In this document: positions 32,742 through 44,085 of the stretch, piece by piece
How positions within the stretch are numbered: the stretch's first letter is position 1
Layout: the number at the start of each line of letters is the position of its first letter
Assembly: GCF_050003625.1 (NCBI RefSeq)
Contig: NC_134398.1
Coordinates: 17,620,997-17,684,996 of the forward strand
Length of the DNA: 64,000 bases
From: Haematobia irritans
Taxonomy: Eukaryota; Arthropoda; Insecta; Diptera; Muscidae
Direction of reading: 5' to 3'
Position numbers and translations under genes: made by a program
The notes under the pieces: generated by a model
What the model saw: the letters and a program-made list of their open reading frames with translations, nothing else
What the model was told of the DNA's origin: nothing
The model's database searches: none

Positions 32742-34329
32742 TTATCAATGATGTTTTCCGCCAGATAATCACAAAGATAAACCACTGGTCTGATATTTCG
32801 GGAGCCAAAATATCTTTGACCAAATCATCTATCCTGCATACCTGTAGAAAACAAAATTGCCAACCACGTGATCTATCCATAGACGGTATAGTACTACCAT
32901 AGGTAGACACGTTAAGAATTTTGGGAATTTTATTTGAAAGGAATTATCGCTGGAGGAAACATATCTTAAAACTAAAGAAAGATCTGATAGGAAGACTAAA
33001 CATAATAAGGTATCTTTCCAGCCGAAGTTATGCCCATATCAACACACTTATATATTTAGTTAAGTCCTTGGTATTAAGCAAAATTGATTACGGACTTTTT
33101 TATATGGAAAATCTTGCCAATCCAATCTAAAATACATAAAATCTGTTTACAATGATTGCATCAGGGCAAGTGTTTATGCTTACCGCACCACACCAACTAA
33201 TATACTTTATATTGAATCTGGACTTCCCTCACTTGAAGACCGTATTAAGGAGTCCACTAATAGGCTCCTACCAAAAATATTATCTCTTAACTCTTCAGTG
33301 ATTGATCAAGATGTGTCCATGGTACTAAAAGCTAAAAGATCTCCTAAGTTACCATCAACTATCCACCAGTGCCTACACCATAATACTATTGATTTCAAGG
33401 ATAAGCTGCCAAAGTACACGTGTAAATTTCCAAATTGGTTGTTCATGGATGACTGCTGCAACTTATATCTGTCCTTTCGCTGTAAAAACAACACACCAAC
33501 AGAGACATACATTCAGCTTTATAATGAAATTGTCGAACAATTTCCTAATTGGGACCATTTATACACCGGATGACCTAAATACTGCATATGCCGTCGTTAA
33601 CAAATCTGGTGATATTCTTTCGATAAAAAATATTTCAAACTATGCTTCAGTTTTTTGCGCCGAAGCAGCAGGTATTATTCAGGCATTAAATATAGCTGTA
33701 AAATCCAAGAATAAATCCTTAATATTCTCCGACAGTTTATCCGCTGTTTGTAACTTATGCAACACCAGCTGGTACACGGTCAATAATATAAGGGATATGC
33801 TAACTAAACACAATAAGAAAATTAAACTCGTGTGGATACCAGGTCATATTGGTATTAGTGGTAACACATATGCTGACTCTGCGGCTAAATATGCCTGCTC
33901 GGCGCCCCTTCTTAAAGATCCTTTATTGGAAAAAACCGACCTGATGAAAGCTATTATAACCTCTTTTCGAAAACATATTCACAATATCTATAAACACTAC
34001 AAACATAAACATTATAACCAAATTAACACTGATTGCACCCAACCATTATACCCAACAAACATTGATAAAAAAAGATTCGTGTATTCTCCCGGCTGCGTAT
34101 GGGACATACCATTGCAACCCACCAACATCTATTGAACAATAACTCCAACACTTGTGAGAAATGCAGCGCCGTGTTGTCCGTGGACCATATTCTGAAAACC
34201 TGTCCCCACTTAAATAATCTAAGAAATTTTATCCTCAACAATAAGGGCATAGAGATGCTTAAAGTCCCCAGCATTGAAAACATTAACGCAATCTATAACT
34301 TCATATCAAAATCCAATACACCTATTTAA
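32742..34329 (+). pseudogene. LINE ORF2 C-terminal pseudogene (RT thumb, RNase H, CCHC)
   Basis: Segment 1 (to about 33120) encodes the RT thumb region (KINHWSDISGAKISLTKSS.., later LRILGILFERNYRW and LSKIDYGLFY) and contains at least one internal stop. A frameshift at 33121-33127 moves to ESGLPSLEDR. Another near 33550 enters RNase H. A third near 34090 enters GHTIATHQHLL and the knuckle C-x2-C-x7-H-x4-C (34155-34205). In RNase H the usual TDG motif is replaced by YTPDDLN, so the first catalytic Asp context is lost. The Glu (FCAEAAG), Asp (IFSDSLSA) and final Asp (TYADSAAK) remain. The element is dead. In life the enzyme would copy the element RNA at a nicked chromosomal target. Confidence 0.8.
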
Positions 34330-34450
34330 ATATGCCTATAATGTACAAATGATTAGCTGATGGCCTCAGTTGTCAATGCTTTTTATATCTTTATACTAAT
34401 ATTATATTTACTATAAATTTAGTATCAACTATAAATAAATAAATAAATAA
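32742..34450 (+). mobile_element. 5'-truncated LINE with RNase H, inserted in the 29-bp satellite
   Basis: This non-LTR retrotransposon 3' portion contains the end of the reverse transcriptase, an RNase H domain and a CCHC zinc knuckle. A short AT-rich 3' UTR and a (AAAT)n tail at 34430-34450 follow. The satellite continues on both sides, so this is an insertion. A target duplication cannot be resolved in the repetitive target. RNase H after RT places it in the I/LOA-type group of LINEs. The clade is not assigned. Confidence 0.85.
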
Positions 34451-34865
34451 ATTTTATTTCTATAGAAAGTTTTGTCAAAATTTTATTTCTATAGAAAATT
34501 TTGTCAAAATTTTATTTCTATAGAAAATTTTGTCAAAATTTTATTTCTATAGAAAATTTTATCAAAATTTTATTTCTATAGAAAATTTTGTCAAAATTTC
34601 TATATAGAAAATGTTTTAACGATTTAATTTCTATAGAAAATATTTTAACGATTTGATTTCTACAGAAAATATTTTAAAAATTTAATTTCTATAGAAAATT
34701 TTATCAAAATTTTATTTCTATAGAAAATTTGTGCAAAATTTTATTTCTATAGAAAATTTTGTCAAAATCATATTCCTAAAGAAATTTTATTTCTATAGAA
34801 AATTTGTATTTCTATAGATAATTTTGTCAAAATTTCATTTCTATAGAGAATTTTGTCAAAATGTA
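34451..34865 (+). repeat. 29-bp satellite array 6, continuation after the LINE
   Basis: The same orientation and unit as array 5. It is the right-hand part of an array split by the LINE at 32742-34450. The first units are close to consensus and the later ones diverge. Confidence 0.9.
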
Positions 34866-36505
34866 TTAAACGGTCTTCTTTAAATTCCATACATCCACAT
34901 AGTCTCGCTTTTAGTTTGGTAGAGAAGGAGTTAAAAGTATTGGCTTTAATATTTCAAATTGTTTTTGTACGATTTTTTCCATAGTTTTTGAAAACTCTTA
35001 ATGATAACGCAGTTATGGACAAACTTTGTACTATCAGCTTAAAAAATCGTCATACCATGTCCACAACTGCTTCAGATGCAGAGACACACACCTCTAAAAT
35101 CTCTTGTAATCTACAAAAAGGAAAAGAGCTATCAATAAAATGGCTATATTGCTTTTTGGTAAACATTATGTTAAGCCATGTTACTATCGTATCCACATTA
35201 TTTTTTTGGGATTATGGAAGTATTTTGAAAAACCCCATTACAGTATCCAAGACCACTTCCAAAGTTAATGTCGGGATATAAGCTTTAGCTCTTGAAGCAC
35301 TATATTGTAGCAAAAGCTTTTAGTCTGTGTGGAGAAAAATATAAAAAAACTGTGGCACAAGAACCCACCAAAATCTGCCAATAACCTAAACGAGTAATAA
35401 GCCGGAAATGTAATCATGGTCCCTTGGCCGGAAGTGGCAATTGACGATATTGGTTGAACTTTGGCGGTTGATTGAATTTCAAGTTTGCACTTCATTGATT
35501 TACAATTATGGCTAAAAGCATTTTTGTTGTTGTTTCTTTTTCTATGTTCTTAGCGTGTATAAATTGTGTCTGAAACTAATCATCCCAATCACCATTACCA
35601 CAACCACCACTACCACCAGTAAGAACAGCACCATCATACACCGTCATTGTTAGTAACATAAGCTTAATGCATGGACAGTTAAATGTCTGCTTGCCTATGT
35701 CTTTCAAATCTGTCTGTTCTGGCAATAAAGCCGGCTTTTCAAAATGTCTGTCGTTTATTCTTTATTCTGGCCATCCCTTTTGGCTTTCCATATGTCGATT
35801 TGGTTTGTGGTACCCATATGTTGCCTTGTCTTCTTATTGTTCTTGTAGTTGTTGCTTTTGTTGTATTATTGGTACTTTAGCCAAATGCAAAATAATCATC
35901 CATGTTCACTGTTGCTTTTATAATCCTTCAAAACATTCAAGCAAGGCTAAAGGATATATTGCAAACAGTGGTTTATATACAAAAAATATACACATTGAAA
36001 TATTATTGAATAAAGTATAAGCTTCATGTAACATTTCACAAATGACTTCAATCGCTAGCATTGTGTTTGGAACACTTGTAAAAAAAATTCTATTATTCAT
36101 TTTAAGTTTAAGCTTCTGATAGAGACCCCACACTTTTGGCCATGACAATTCAAGTTTTTTTTTCACCACTTAAATCCACTGTTAAATAGCTACCATTTAA
36201 TACGCAGTCATTAGCCCTTAACCTTTTCATGGGTGTCTCCCCCACACATATAAACACACTCTTGCTTATTCACTCTCTTGAGAGTGGTGAAACCTTAAAA
36301 TGTTTGGCAAATTGAGCGAGTGAGTGAGTGCGTGTGTGTGTAAGTTCGACCGAATGTTTTGTGAGTATTTAATGTCACTAATACGCTCCCCCATCTCAAT
36401 ATGCAATTGCTTCAGACATTAACTGTTTTAGGTAAATGGATTGTATGGGTTTCTGTAAAAGTACAGTATCGTAGTTATAAATAGGGTTTAAAAATAATTA
36501 CAAAA
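34866..36505. other. Unique sequence, no gene seen
   Basis: 1.6 kb of unique sequence. Open frames of 83-117 codons (for example 35667-36020) are cysteine/phenylalanine-rich and show no domain, signal or codon pattern that I recognise. A CACCA-rich stretch lies at 35590-35640 and a (GTGA/GTGT)n stretch at 36317-36342. No splice or gene structure is supported. Confidence 0.4.
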
Positions 36506-36665
36506 AATACTAGTCCGCTTTATTATCCAGTATTACATAAAAGCAAGTAAATACAGACTTAATTTCGGCCGGGCCGAAACTTAAATACCCACCACCATGA
36601 ATCAAATATAATAGTTTCCTTTGAAAACTCTTCGTCGTAGCGGGCTACTTGATAATATATAGAAC
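36506..36665 (-). mobile_element. Rep-C element fragment, palindrome end
   Basis: It contains TTTCGGCCGGGCCGAAA and the following ACCCACCACCATGAATCAAA. It matches the start of the complete Rep-C at 39016, including about 30 bp upstream (TATCCAGTATTACATAA). It provides the uninterrupted version of the site where a 211-bp element is inserted in the other copy (ATCAAATATAATAGTTTCC here). Confidence 0.8.
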
Positions 36666-37093
36666 TAGAGTAACCCGGCCCGCTTCGCTGTGCCTCCTGA
36701 AGCATATTTTCGTTAACTTATGGCGATTTCGATTGGGAAAAAAGGTGCAACATTCTCGAAATTGATTACCAAAAATTAAGGACACTGTCATAAATTTTGG
36801 ATCCTCTATCCCTCACAATATTATGAATTAACAATAACTTTGGAATGACACTATTATTTGAGCGAAAATACAATGAGGGAAAAAGAAGTGTAACCCCAGG
36901 GCAACATATTTTTTGCGAAACGAAAACGCCCTTAGTCAAGCATATCCTTCGATCTGAAAACAAATTCGAAAATATTTGAACTCTTTGAAGAGTAGGGTCA
37001 GGCGAAGTCCGGCACAAAAACTGAAGTACTGATTAATCACTCCATGGTTTCCACACATGGTCCCGTACATTTCAAAAAAAAAAAAAAAGAAAA
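36666..37093. other. Unique sequence, no gene seen
   Basis: Contains a GGCCCGCTTCGCTGTGCC motif (36679-36696) also seen in variant form at 1737-1755. The remainder, including an 83-codon minus-strand open frame, shows nothing recognisable. Confidence 0.4.
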
Positions 37094-38984
37094 CAAGTAT
37101 ATACGGCCGTAAGTACGGCCAGGCTGAATATTATGTACCCTCCACTATGGATTGCGTAGAAACTTCTACGAAAGAATGTCATCCACAATCGAATTACTTG
37201 GGTTGTGGTATCTTAAAACTTCTTAACATCGTTTTCTAAATTGTAAGTTAGTCCATACGTAGTATATATTAGACAAAAATGTTATGTATAGGTTAGGTTA
37301 GGTGGTAGCCCGATGTATCAGGCTCACTTAGACTATTCAGTCCATTGTGATACCACATTGGTGAACTTCTCTCTTATCACTGAGTGCTGCCCGATTCCAT
37401 GTTAAGCTCAATGACAAGGGACCTCCTTTTTATAGCCGAGTCCGAACGGCGTTCCACATTGCAGTGAAACCACTTAGCGAAGCTTTTGAAACCCTCAGAA
37501 ATATCACCAGCATTACTGAGGTGGGATAATCCACCGCTGAAAAACATTTTGGTGTTCGGTCGAAGCAGGAATCGAACCCACGACCTTGTGTATGCAAGGC
37601 GGGCATGCTAACCATTGCACCACGGTGGCTCCCAATATGTATAGGTAAGTCTACAAATAATTACGAATCGATATGGACTTTTTGCACGATACGTAGAGAG
37701 GCTGAATTGAAATATGGGGGTCGCTTATGTGGGGGTTATATACAATTATGAACTTAATATGGACCAATTTTTGTGTGATTGGGGATCGATTTATCTGAGG
37801 GCTATATATAACTATAGACCGATATGGCCCTAGTTAGGCATGGTTGTTAACGGCCATATACTAGCACAATGTACCAAATTTTAACTCACTCGTCCTCCAA
37901 GACTCCTCCAAGAGGCTCCAAAACCAAATATCGGGATCGGTTTATATGGGGGCTATATATTATATATTATTATGGACTGATATGGACCAGTTTTGGCGTG
38001 GTTGTTAAATATCATACACTACCTCCGCGTACGAAATTTCAACCAGATCGTATGAATTTTGCTTCCCCATAAGGCACCGGAGGTCAAATCTGTGGATCGG
38101 TTTATATGGGAGCTATATATAATTATGGACTGATATGAACCAATTCCTGCATGGTTGTTGGATACAATATACTAACATCACGTACCAAATTTCAACTGAA
38201 TCGGATGAATTTTGCTCTTCCAAGGGGCTCCGGAGGTCAAATCTGGTGATCGGTTTATATGGGAGCTATATATAATTATGGACCGATTTCGACCAATTTT
38301 TGCATGATCATTAGAGACGATATACTTACACCATGTACCAAATTTCAACGGAATCGGATACATTTTGCTCTTCCAAGAGGCTCCGGAGGTCAAATCTGGG
38401 GATCGGTTTATATGGGGGCTATATATAATTATGGACCGATATGGTCCAATTTTAGCATGATCATTAGAGAACATATACCAACACCATGTACCAAATTTCA
38501 GCCGGATCGGATGAAATTTGCTTCTTTTAGAGGCTCCGCAAGCCAAATCGGGGGATCGGTTTATATGGGGGCTACCCATTTTTGCATGGTTATTAGAGAC
38601 CATAAACTAACACCACCTACCAAATTTCAGCCAAATCGGATGAAATATTCTTCTCTCAGAGGCTCCGCATGCCACACATGGGGGTCCGTTTATATGGAGG
38701 ATAAACGTAAAAGTGGACCGATATAGCCCATTTGCAATACCATCCGGCCTACATCAATAGCAACTACTTGTGCCAAGTTTCAAGTCGATAGCTTGTTTCA
38801 TTCGGAAGTTAGCGTGATTTCAACAGACGGACGGACGAACGACCGGACATGCTTAGGTCGACTCAGAATTTCACCACGATCCAGAATATATATACTGTAT
38901 GGGGTCTTAGAGCAATATTTCGATGTGTTACAAACGGAATGACAAAGTTAATATACCACCCATCCTATGGTGGAGGGTATAAAA
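37094..38984 (-). mobile_element. Rep-A element copy f, complete, with nested SINE
   Basis: It starts at CAAGTATATACGGCCGTAAG and continues through the conserved right region with GTACCCTCCACTATGGATTG. It is interrupted by the SINE at 37291-37633. About seven modules follow, then the leader (GGACGGACG) and the hairpin end (CCATCCTATGGTGGAGGG) at 38984. Here the 29-bp satellite tract is absent. No transposase is encoded. Confidence 0.85.
37291..37633 (-). mobile_element. tRNA-derived SINE, full-length copy 2
   Basis: A 343-bp copy inserted in Rep-A copy f. On the minus strand the tRNA-like head begins at 37633. The A box lies at 37612-37622, the B box at 37568-37578, the stem-loop at 37307-37324 and the CCTAACC tail at 37291-37301. 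Flanking TATGTATAGG is present on both sides (37283-37292 and 37636-37645), giving a target duplication of 8-11 bp. Its last bases are ambiguous with the tail. Confidence 0.9.
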
Positions 38985-39015
38985 ATACTGGTCCGATTAT
39001 TATCCAGTATTACAT

Positions 39016-40868
39016 AACAACTAGTATATACAGCATTAATTTCGGCCAGGCCGAAACATAAATACCCACCACCATGAATCAAATATAATACACCTAGACC
39101 TCGCTTTACGTCGCAGATACGTTGAAAAAACACGACGCAAAGGGAATTATGAGTTTCTATGGCAAACCGTGCAAAGATTGGAGGCAGATAACAACGCAAC
39201 TTCGAAAATCTAACGACGCAAAGTGAAAACTAGTACTAATTCAGCAGCGACGCAACTTCGAAACAACGCAAAACGAAACGACGCAAAGCGAGGTCTGGGT
39301 GTAGTTTCCTTTGAAAACTCTTCGTCGTAGGGGGCTACTTTGTAATATATTGAATTTCAGGGGGTTTGAAGGCAATTTACCAACGCTTCCCGAAGATAAA
39401 TTTAAAGGTTCTACCTACAAAGACTATATCAGATTCTGGATTTATAACAAACATTTTTGTTTGAGTTTTAAAGGAATCACAAATATCTCGTGTATGTTAA
39501 GTGTGCATGAAAATGATGGAAGAACGCCTTGATTTGAAATCTAAACTTTATAGATTTTTACCCCCATAATTAAAATGATTAGAAGAAGTAAAATCTAGAA
39601 ATTTTACTTTCATTTTCAAGCAATTTTCATGATCAGTGCGCGCATGGGTACTCTGCCAAAAAAATGAACCGATACACGCCAAATTCAGCACATTTAATTG
39701 TGGTTCTGAAAAACCTACAAAATCTAAATTCCAAATCGGTGGGAAAGGGGGTTATATCAAAATCTGTACCGATAAACAATATATTCGGAACACCTATTTA
39801 TGATCCTATGATCGGAAACCCTATTTCCTAGATTTCAAATTTCTGGCAAATTAAAAAAAACTACGGTTTCTAGAAGCCCAAGAGGTAAATTCAAGAGGTC
39901 GGTCTATAGGAGGGCTATGCCAAAACATGAACCGATGCACACCTTTTCGCCACACGTATTTGTGGTCATAAAATACCTCTAGATTTCAAATGTCAAGTAA
40001 ATCGGATAGAAAATACAATTTCTAAAAGCCCAAGAAGTAAAATCGGGAGATCGGTCTATATGGGGACTGTACCATAACATGCAACGATATGCACCATTTT
40101 CAGTGCACCTTTATGAGGTCATAAAATTTCTCTAAATTTCAAATTTCAGGCAAATTGGACTGTAAATATGGTTTCTAGAAGCCCAAGAAGTAAAATCGGG
40201 AGATCGGTCTATATAGGGGCTATACCAAAACATGGACCTATAGGCACCATTTTCAGCACACCAATTTGTGGTCCTACAATTCCTCTAAATTTCAAATATC
40301 AGGCAAATCGGACTGTAAATATGGCTTCTAGAAGCCCAAGAAGTAAAATCGGGAGATCGGTCTATATGGAGACTGTAGCAGTCCCCAGCGCACGTTTTTG
40401 TGGTCATAAAATTCCTCTAAATTTCAAATTTTAGCCAAGTCGGATTGTAAATTTGGTTTCTAGAAGCACAAGAAGTAAAATCGGGAGATCGGTCTATATA
40501 GGGGCTATACCAAAACATGAACCAATATATGTATAGGGCTATACCCATTTTCGACACACCTATTTGTGCTTCTAAAATACCTGTTGATTTCCAATTTCAG
40601 ACAATTCGGATAGAAAATACGGCTTCTAACAAGAAACCTGCAAACAAGAAGCGAATCTGTGCCGAATCTCTTGCAGGACGATAGCGCCATTATTGAAAGC
40701 TGTAGCGTGATTACAACGGACAGACGACACAGACGGACATGTTATATCGTCCTAGAATCTTTCCCTGATCAAGGATGTATATACTTTATATGGTCGGAAA
40801 TCGATGTGTTACAAATGGAATGACAAACTGATTATACCCATCTCACCATTCTATGGTGGTGGGTATAA
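39016..40868 (-). mobile_element. Rep-C element, complete, with nested 211-bp element
   Basis: The left end is an ACTAGTATATACAGC variant of the CAAGTA start, followed by a TTTCGGCC-A-GGCCGAAA palindrome. The right end is a hairpin (CACCAT..ATGGTGGTGGGTATA) at 40838-40868. The interior carries modules with AGAAGCCCAAGAAGTAAAAT at about 39868, 40021, 40172, 40327 and 40459, a period of about 151-155 bp for most steps. The architecture matches Rep-A. It is non-coding. Confidence 0.8.
39091..39301. mobile_element. 211-bp TIR element (MITE) with TA target duplication
   Basis: Terminal inverted repeats of 23 bp with two mismatches begin CACCTAGACCTCGCTTTA on the left and CACCCAGACCTCGCTTTG on the right strand. 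They are flanked by TA (39089-39090 and 39302-39303). The paralogous Rep-C fragment at 36600-36625 lacks it precisely, giving an empty site. The interior repeats CGACGCAAAG four times in variants and GCAACTTCGAAA twice. It has no coding capacity. The superfamily is probably Tc1/mariner-like because of TA, but this is unproven. Confidence 0.85.
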
Positions 40869-40926
40869 AAAATAATGACAGAATATACAACCAACATTTT
40901 AGGACACACACACGTAATATTAAAAA

Positions 40927-41731
40927 CAAGTAAGGAAAGTCTAAAGTCGGGCGGGGCCTACTATATTATACCCTGTACCACTTTGTAGATCTAAATTTTC
41001 GATACCATATCACATCCGCAAAATCTATAGACTCAAAATTTAAGTTGGCTAATGCACTAGGGTGGAACACAGTTTTAGTAAAAAAATTTGGGAAACATTT
41101 AAATCTGAAGCAATTTTAAGGAAACTTCGCAAAAGTTTATTTATGATTTATCGCTCGATATATATGTATTAGAAGTTTAGGAAAATTAGAGTCATTTTTA
41201 CAACTTTTCGACTAAGCAGTGGCGATTTAACAAGAAAAAATTAGTATTTTCACCATTTTTGTCGAAATCAGAAAAACATATATATGGGAGCTATATCTAA
41301 ATCTGACCCGATTTCAATCAAATTTGGCACACATAACTATACTACCAATTGTAATCCTTGTGCAAAATTTCAAGCTAATCGGGATAAAACTCTGGCTTCT
41401 GGGTCCATATTAGTGCATATCGGGCGAAAGATATATATGGGAGCTATATCTAAATCTGAACCGATTTCTTCCAAAATCAATAGGGTTCTATTCTGACCCA
41501 AATTAGGAACATATGCTAAATTTGAAGGCGATTGGACTTAAATTGCGACCTAGACTTTGATCACAAAAATGTGTTCACAGACAGACAGACGGACATGGTT
41601 ATATCGACTCAGGGAGCAATCCTGAGCATTATTGCCAAAGACTCCATGTGTCTATCTCGTCTCCTTCTGGGTGTTACAAACATATGCACTAACTTATAAT
41701 ACCCTGTTCCACAGTGTGGCGCAGGGTATAA
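40927..41731 (-). mobile_element. Rep-B element copy 1, complete
   Basis: The left end is CAAGTAAGGAAAGTCTAAAG, then TCGGGCGGGGCC. The right end is a hairpin ATACCCTG..CAGGGTAT (41700-41730) with inner CCACA/TGTGG arms. Two modules share TATATGGGAGCTATATCTAA at 41281 and 41434, exactly 153 bp apart. A patch of ACAGACAGACGGACATGG precedes the hairpin. It is non-coding and about 805 bp. Confidence 0.8.
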
Positions 41732-41807
41732 CGAATTTCTTTAATATAAATTGATATATAATCATTACTACAACCACCGATAGACGGGTCTTTGGATGTA
41801 ATGATGT

Positions 41808-41970
41808 AATGGCCGGCCCTGAGACGATCTAGCCATGTCCGTCTGTTAACACATTTGTGTGATCAATGTCTAAGTTGTAGTTCTAGTCCAATCGATTTCG
41901 AATTTGGCACAGTATGTCTTCTGGGTCAGAATAGATAAACCTATTGATTTTGGAAGAAATCGGTCCAAAG
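41808..41970 (+). mobile_element. Rep-B fragment, inverted
   Basis: ATGTCCGTCTGTTAACACAT, TTGTGTGATCAATGTCTAAG and CCTATTGATTTTGGAAGAAA are the reverse complement of the leader and module start of Rep-B copy 1 (41460-41610). It faces copy 1 head to head about 75 bp away, with its hairpin end missing. Confidence 0.75.
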
Positions 41971-42682
41971 CCCTTGCAAAAATCAGAGCCATGTCCCAAC
42001 ATAAATCTGCTATTAAACTTGAACTAACTTCTAACCCCAAATGGGCGATTTTTTTTCCTTACTTGTTCCCCCTATTCCTTAGATTAACTGCGCCTATGAC
42101 ATTCAGCTTTTGGGTATTTTGCACCCATATTGAAAATCTCTATCACCTTGTATTTCCCATTACTAACCCCACAATTCCATGTCGATATTAAGCCATATCG
42201 GTTTGTTACTTATACCCTATCCCCCCACTTGCACACAATTTATTTTACATGTCGCGTATTTGGAGACCTTTGGCATACACCCATATTGTAGACCTTTATT
42301 CTAATTGGCCATTTGTGTGCGGCGCAAAAATTCAATGTTATGCGACATTAAGCGATTGCATTAATGTCCTGTGTTTTGTCCAAAAGATTAATCAATGACA
42401 TTTGATTTTATGGATTCATTTGTGGACTACCGTCAGACGGATGTATTAGGGTGATTACATGGAAGATAATGGGAAATTTGATACAATGTCGTGGCCATCA
42501 ATGAGCCATCAGATTTGTGTTGTGGTTGAAAGGTGGTTAAGACTAACAAATGATTTAAATTTATTTGATTTTCTTTGAAGAGACATGGTATTGGCGATTT
42601 TGTATGTGTGTGAAAGCAATGTTCTCGATTCAATCAAAATTTGAAGGATGGATGTGTTTCAGATTTAAAAATGAAATAAAAA
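41971..42682. other. Unique sequence, no gene seen
   Basis: No recognised elements. The open frame at 41904-42191 begins inside the Rep-B fragment and has no motif, so it is taken as chance. Confidence 0.4.
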
Positions 42683-42799
42683 CAAGTAAGGAACGTCTAA
42701 AGTCGGGCGGGACCGACTATATTATACCCTGCACCACTTTGTGGATCTACAGTTTCGATATCATCTGAAATCTTTCAAATTTCATTTGGGTGATATATA

Positions 42800-43724
42800 A
42801 AGGGTGGTTAAATTGTAAGGGCCGATGTTGAATGTGAACCACACCTAAACGCCAAGTTTTTTTTCGAAATTTATTTGACATTTCTCTATTTCAGACTTAC
42901 TCAATTTGAACCATGGAGAGATACACAATCCAACAACGTGCTAAATGGTTCCAAGAAATGGCAACAGTGGATGATCAATTTTCGAAGAAAATCATCTTCA
43001 GTGATGAAGCACATTTTCACCTCAGTGGATTCGTCAATAAACAGAATTGCCGCATTTGGGCGAATGAGAATCCAAGAGTGATTGTCGAAAAACCAATGCA
43101 CCCACAAAGAGTGATTGTTTGGTGCGGTTTATGGGCTGGCGGCATCATCGGGCCGTCTTTTTTCAAAACTGAGGCCGGTCATGCAGTTACTGTGAATGGT
43201 GTTCGCTATCGTGAGATGATAACGAACTTTTTATGGCCCGTATGGGCCATAAGATATGAATGTGGACGATATGTGGCTTCAGCAGGACGGTGCCACTTGC
43301 CACACAGCTAACGAAACAATGGCTCTTTTGCGCAACAAATTCAATGGCCGTGTTATCTCACGTAATGGCGATGTAAATTGGCCGCCAAGATCATGTGATT
43401 TGACACCGCTGGATTTTTTTCTTTGCGGTTATTTGAAAGAAAAGGTGTACGTCGATAAGCCAGCAACAATTCAAGAGCTAAAGGATGAGATAATTCGGCA
43501 TATTAACGGCATAGAACCTCCATTATGCCTCAGCATCATCGAAAATTTGGACCATCGGATGAAGGTGTGCCACCGAGGTCGCGGCGCCCATTTGGCCGAT
43601 ATTTTGTTCCATACATAATTGACTAATACCAATATATCATAATAAAATAAAATTACAATAATTTCCTAAATAGGTTGTGTTTTATTCAAAATCAACATCG
43701 GCCCTTGAAATTTTAACAACCCTT
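42800..43724 (+). mobile_element. DD41D Tc1/mariner-type element R2
   Basis: Inverted repeats of about 40 bp start AAGGGTGGTTAAATTGTAAG on the left and AAGGGTTGTTAAAATTTCAA on the right strand. Both run into GGGCCGATGTTGA, and TA lies at each side. It is 925 bp long and inserted in Rep-B copy 2. The sequence is clearly different from R1, but it shows the same kind of loss of the N-terminal transposase region. Confidence 0.9.
42913..43618 (+). pseudogene. Truncated, frameshifted DD41D transposase (R2)
   Basis: The start MERYTIQQR resembles the beginning of a full transposase, but it joins within about 20 residues to the catalytic core (DDQFSKKIIFSDEAHF). The helix-turn-helix region of about 100 residues is therefore missing. 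The first Asp is residue 31. The frame breaks at about 43232-43256, where an 8-bp-arm palindrome TATGGCCC-GTAT-GGGCCATA lies. The second frame carries WLQQDGATCHT and CDLTPLDFFLCGY, with 41 residues between the Asp residues. It ends at LADILFHT. The likely original role was cut-and-paste transposition at TA. The product as it stands would be non-functional. Confidence 0.85.
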
Positions 43725-44085
43725 TATAAAGGTGTATGTTCCCAAATATATACATTTAAGTCTGAACTGACTATATATTTGAGGTTTCTTAGAGGCCAAT
43801 ATATTTAAGTATTCTTAGAAAATCTATTCACTTAAAATTTAAGTCGATTAATGCCCTGGGGGTGGAACACAATGTTAGTAAAAATATAACATTGTTTAAA
43901 TCTGAAACCATTTTGAGGCAACTTCGCAAAAATGCAAATTTTTATGACATATAGGTCGATTAGAAATGTAGGAAGATTGGAGACGTCTTAACCTGTTTTC
44001 GACTAAGCAGTGGCTATTTTACAAGGACAATATTGGTATTTTGACAATTTTTGTAGAAATCAGAAAATCAACATACACCGAAAAA

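Larger units (their letters stand above)
42683..44085 (-). mobile_element. Rep-B element copy 2, interrupted by a DD41D element
   Basis: The start AACAAGTAAGGAACGTCTAA and ACCCTGCACCACTTTGTGGA match copy 1. It continues after the transposon with ATGCCCTGGGGGTGGAACAC and TTTTCGACTAAGCAGTGGCT. It stops at about 44085 before the modules and hairpin end. Confidence 0.8.

Noticed and set aside
35667..36020. 117-codon cysteine/phenylalanine-rich frame
   Set aside because: There is no signal peptide followed by a cysteine pattern that I recognise, and an overlapping second frame is equally open. It is likely chance.
41904..42191. 95-codon frame near Rep-B
   Set aside because: It begins within an inverted Rep-B fragment and has no motif.
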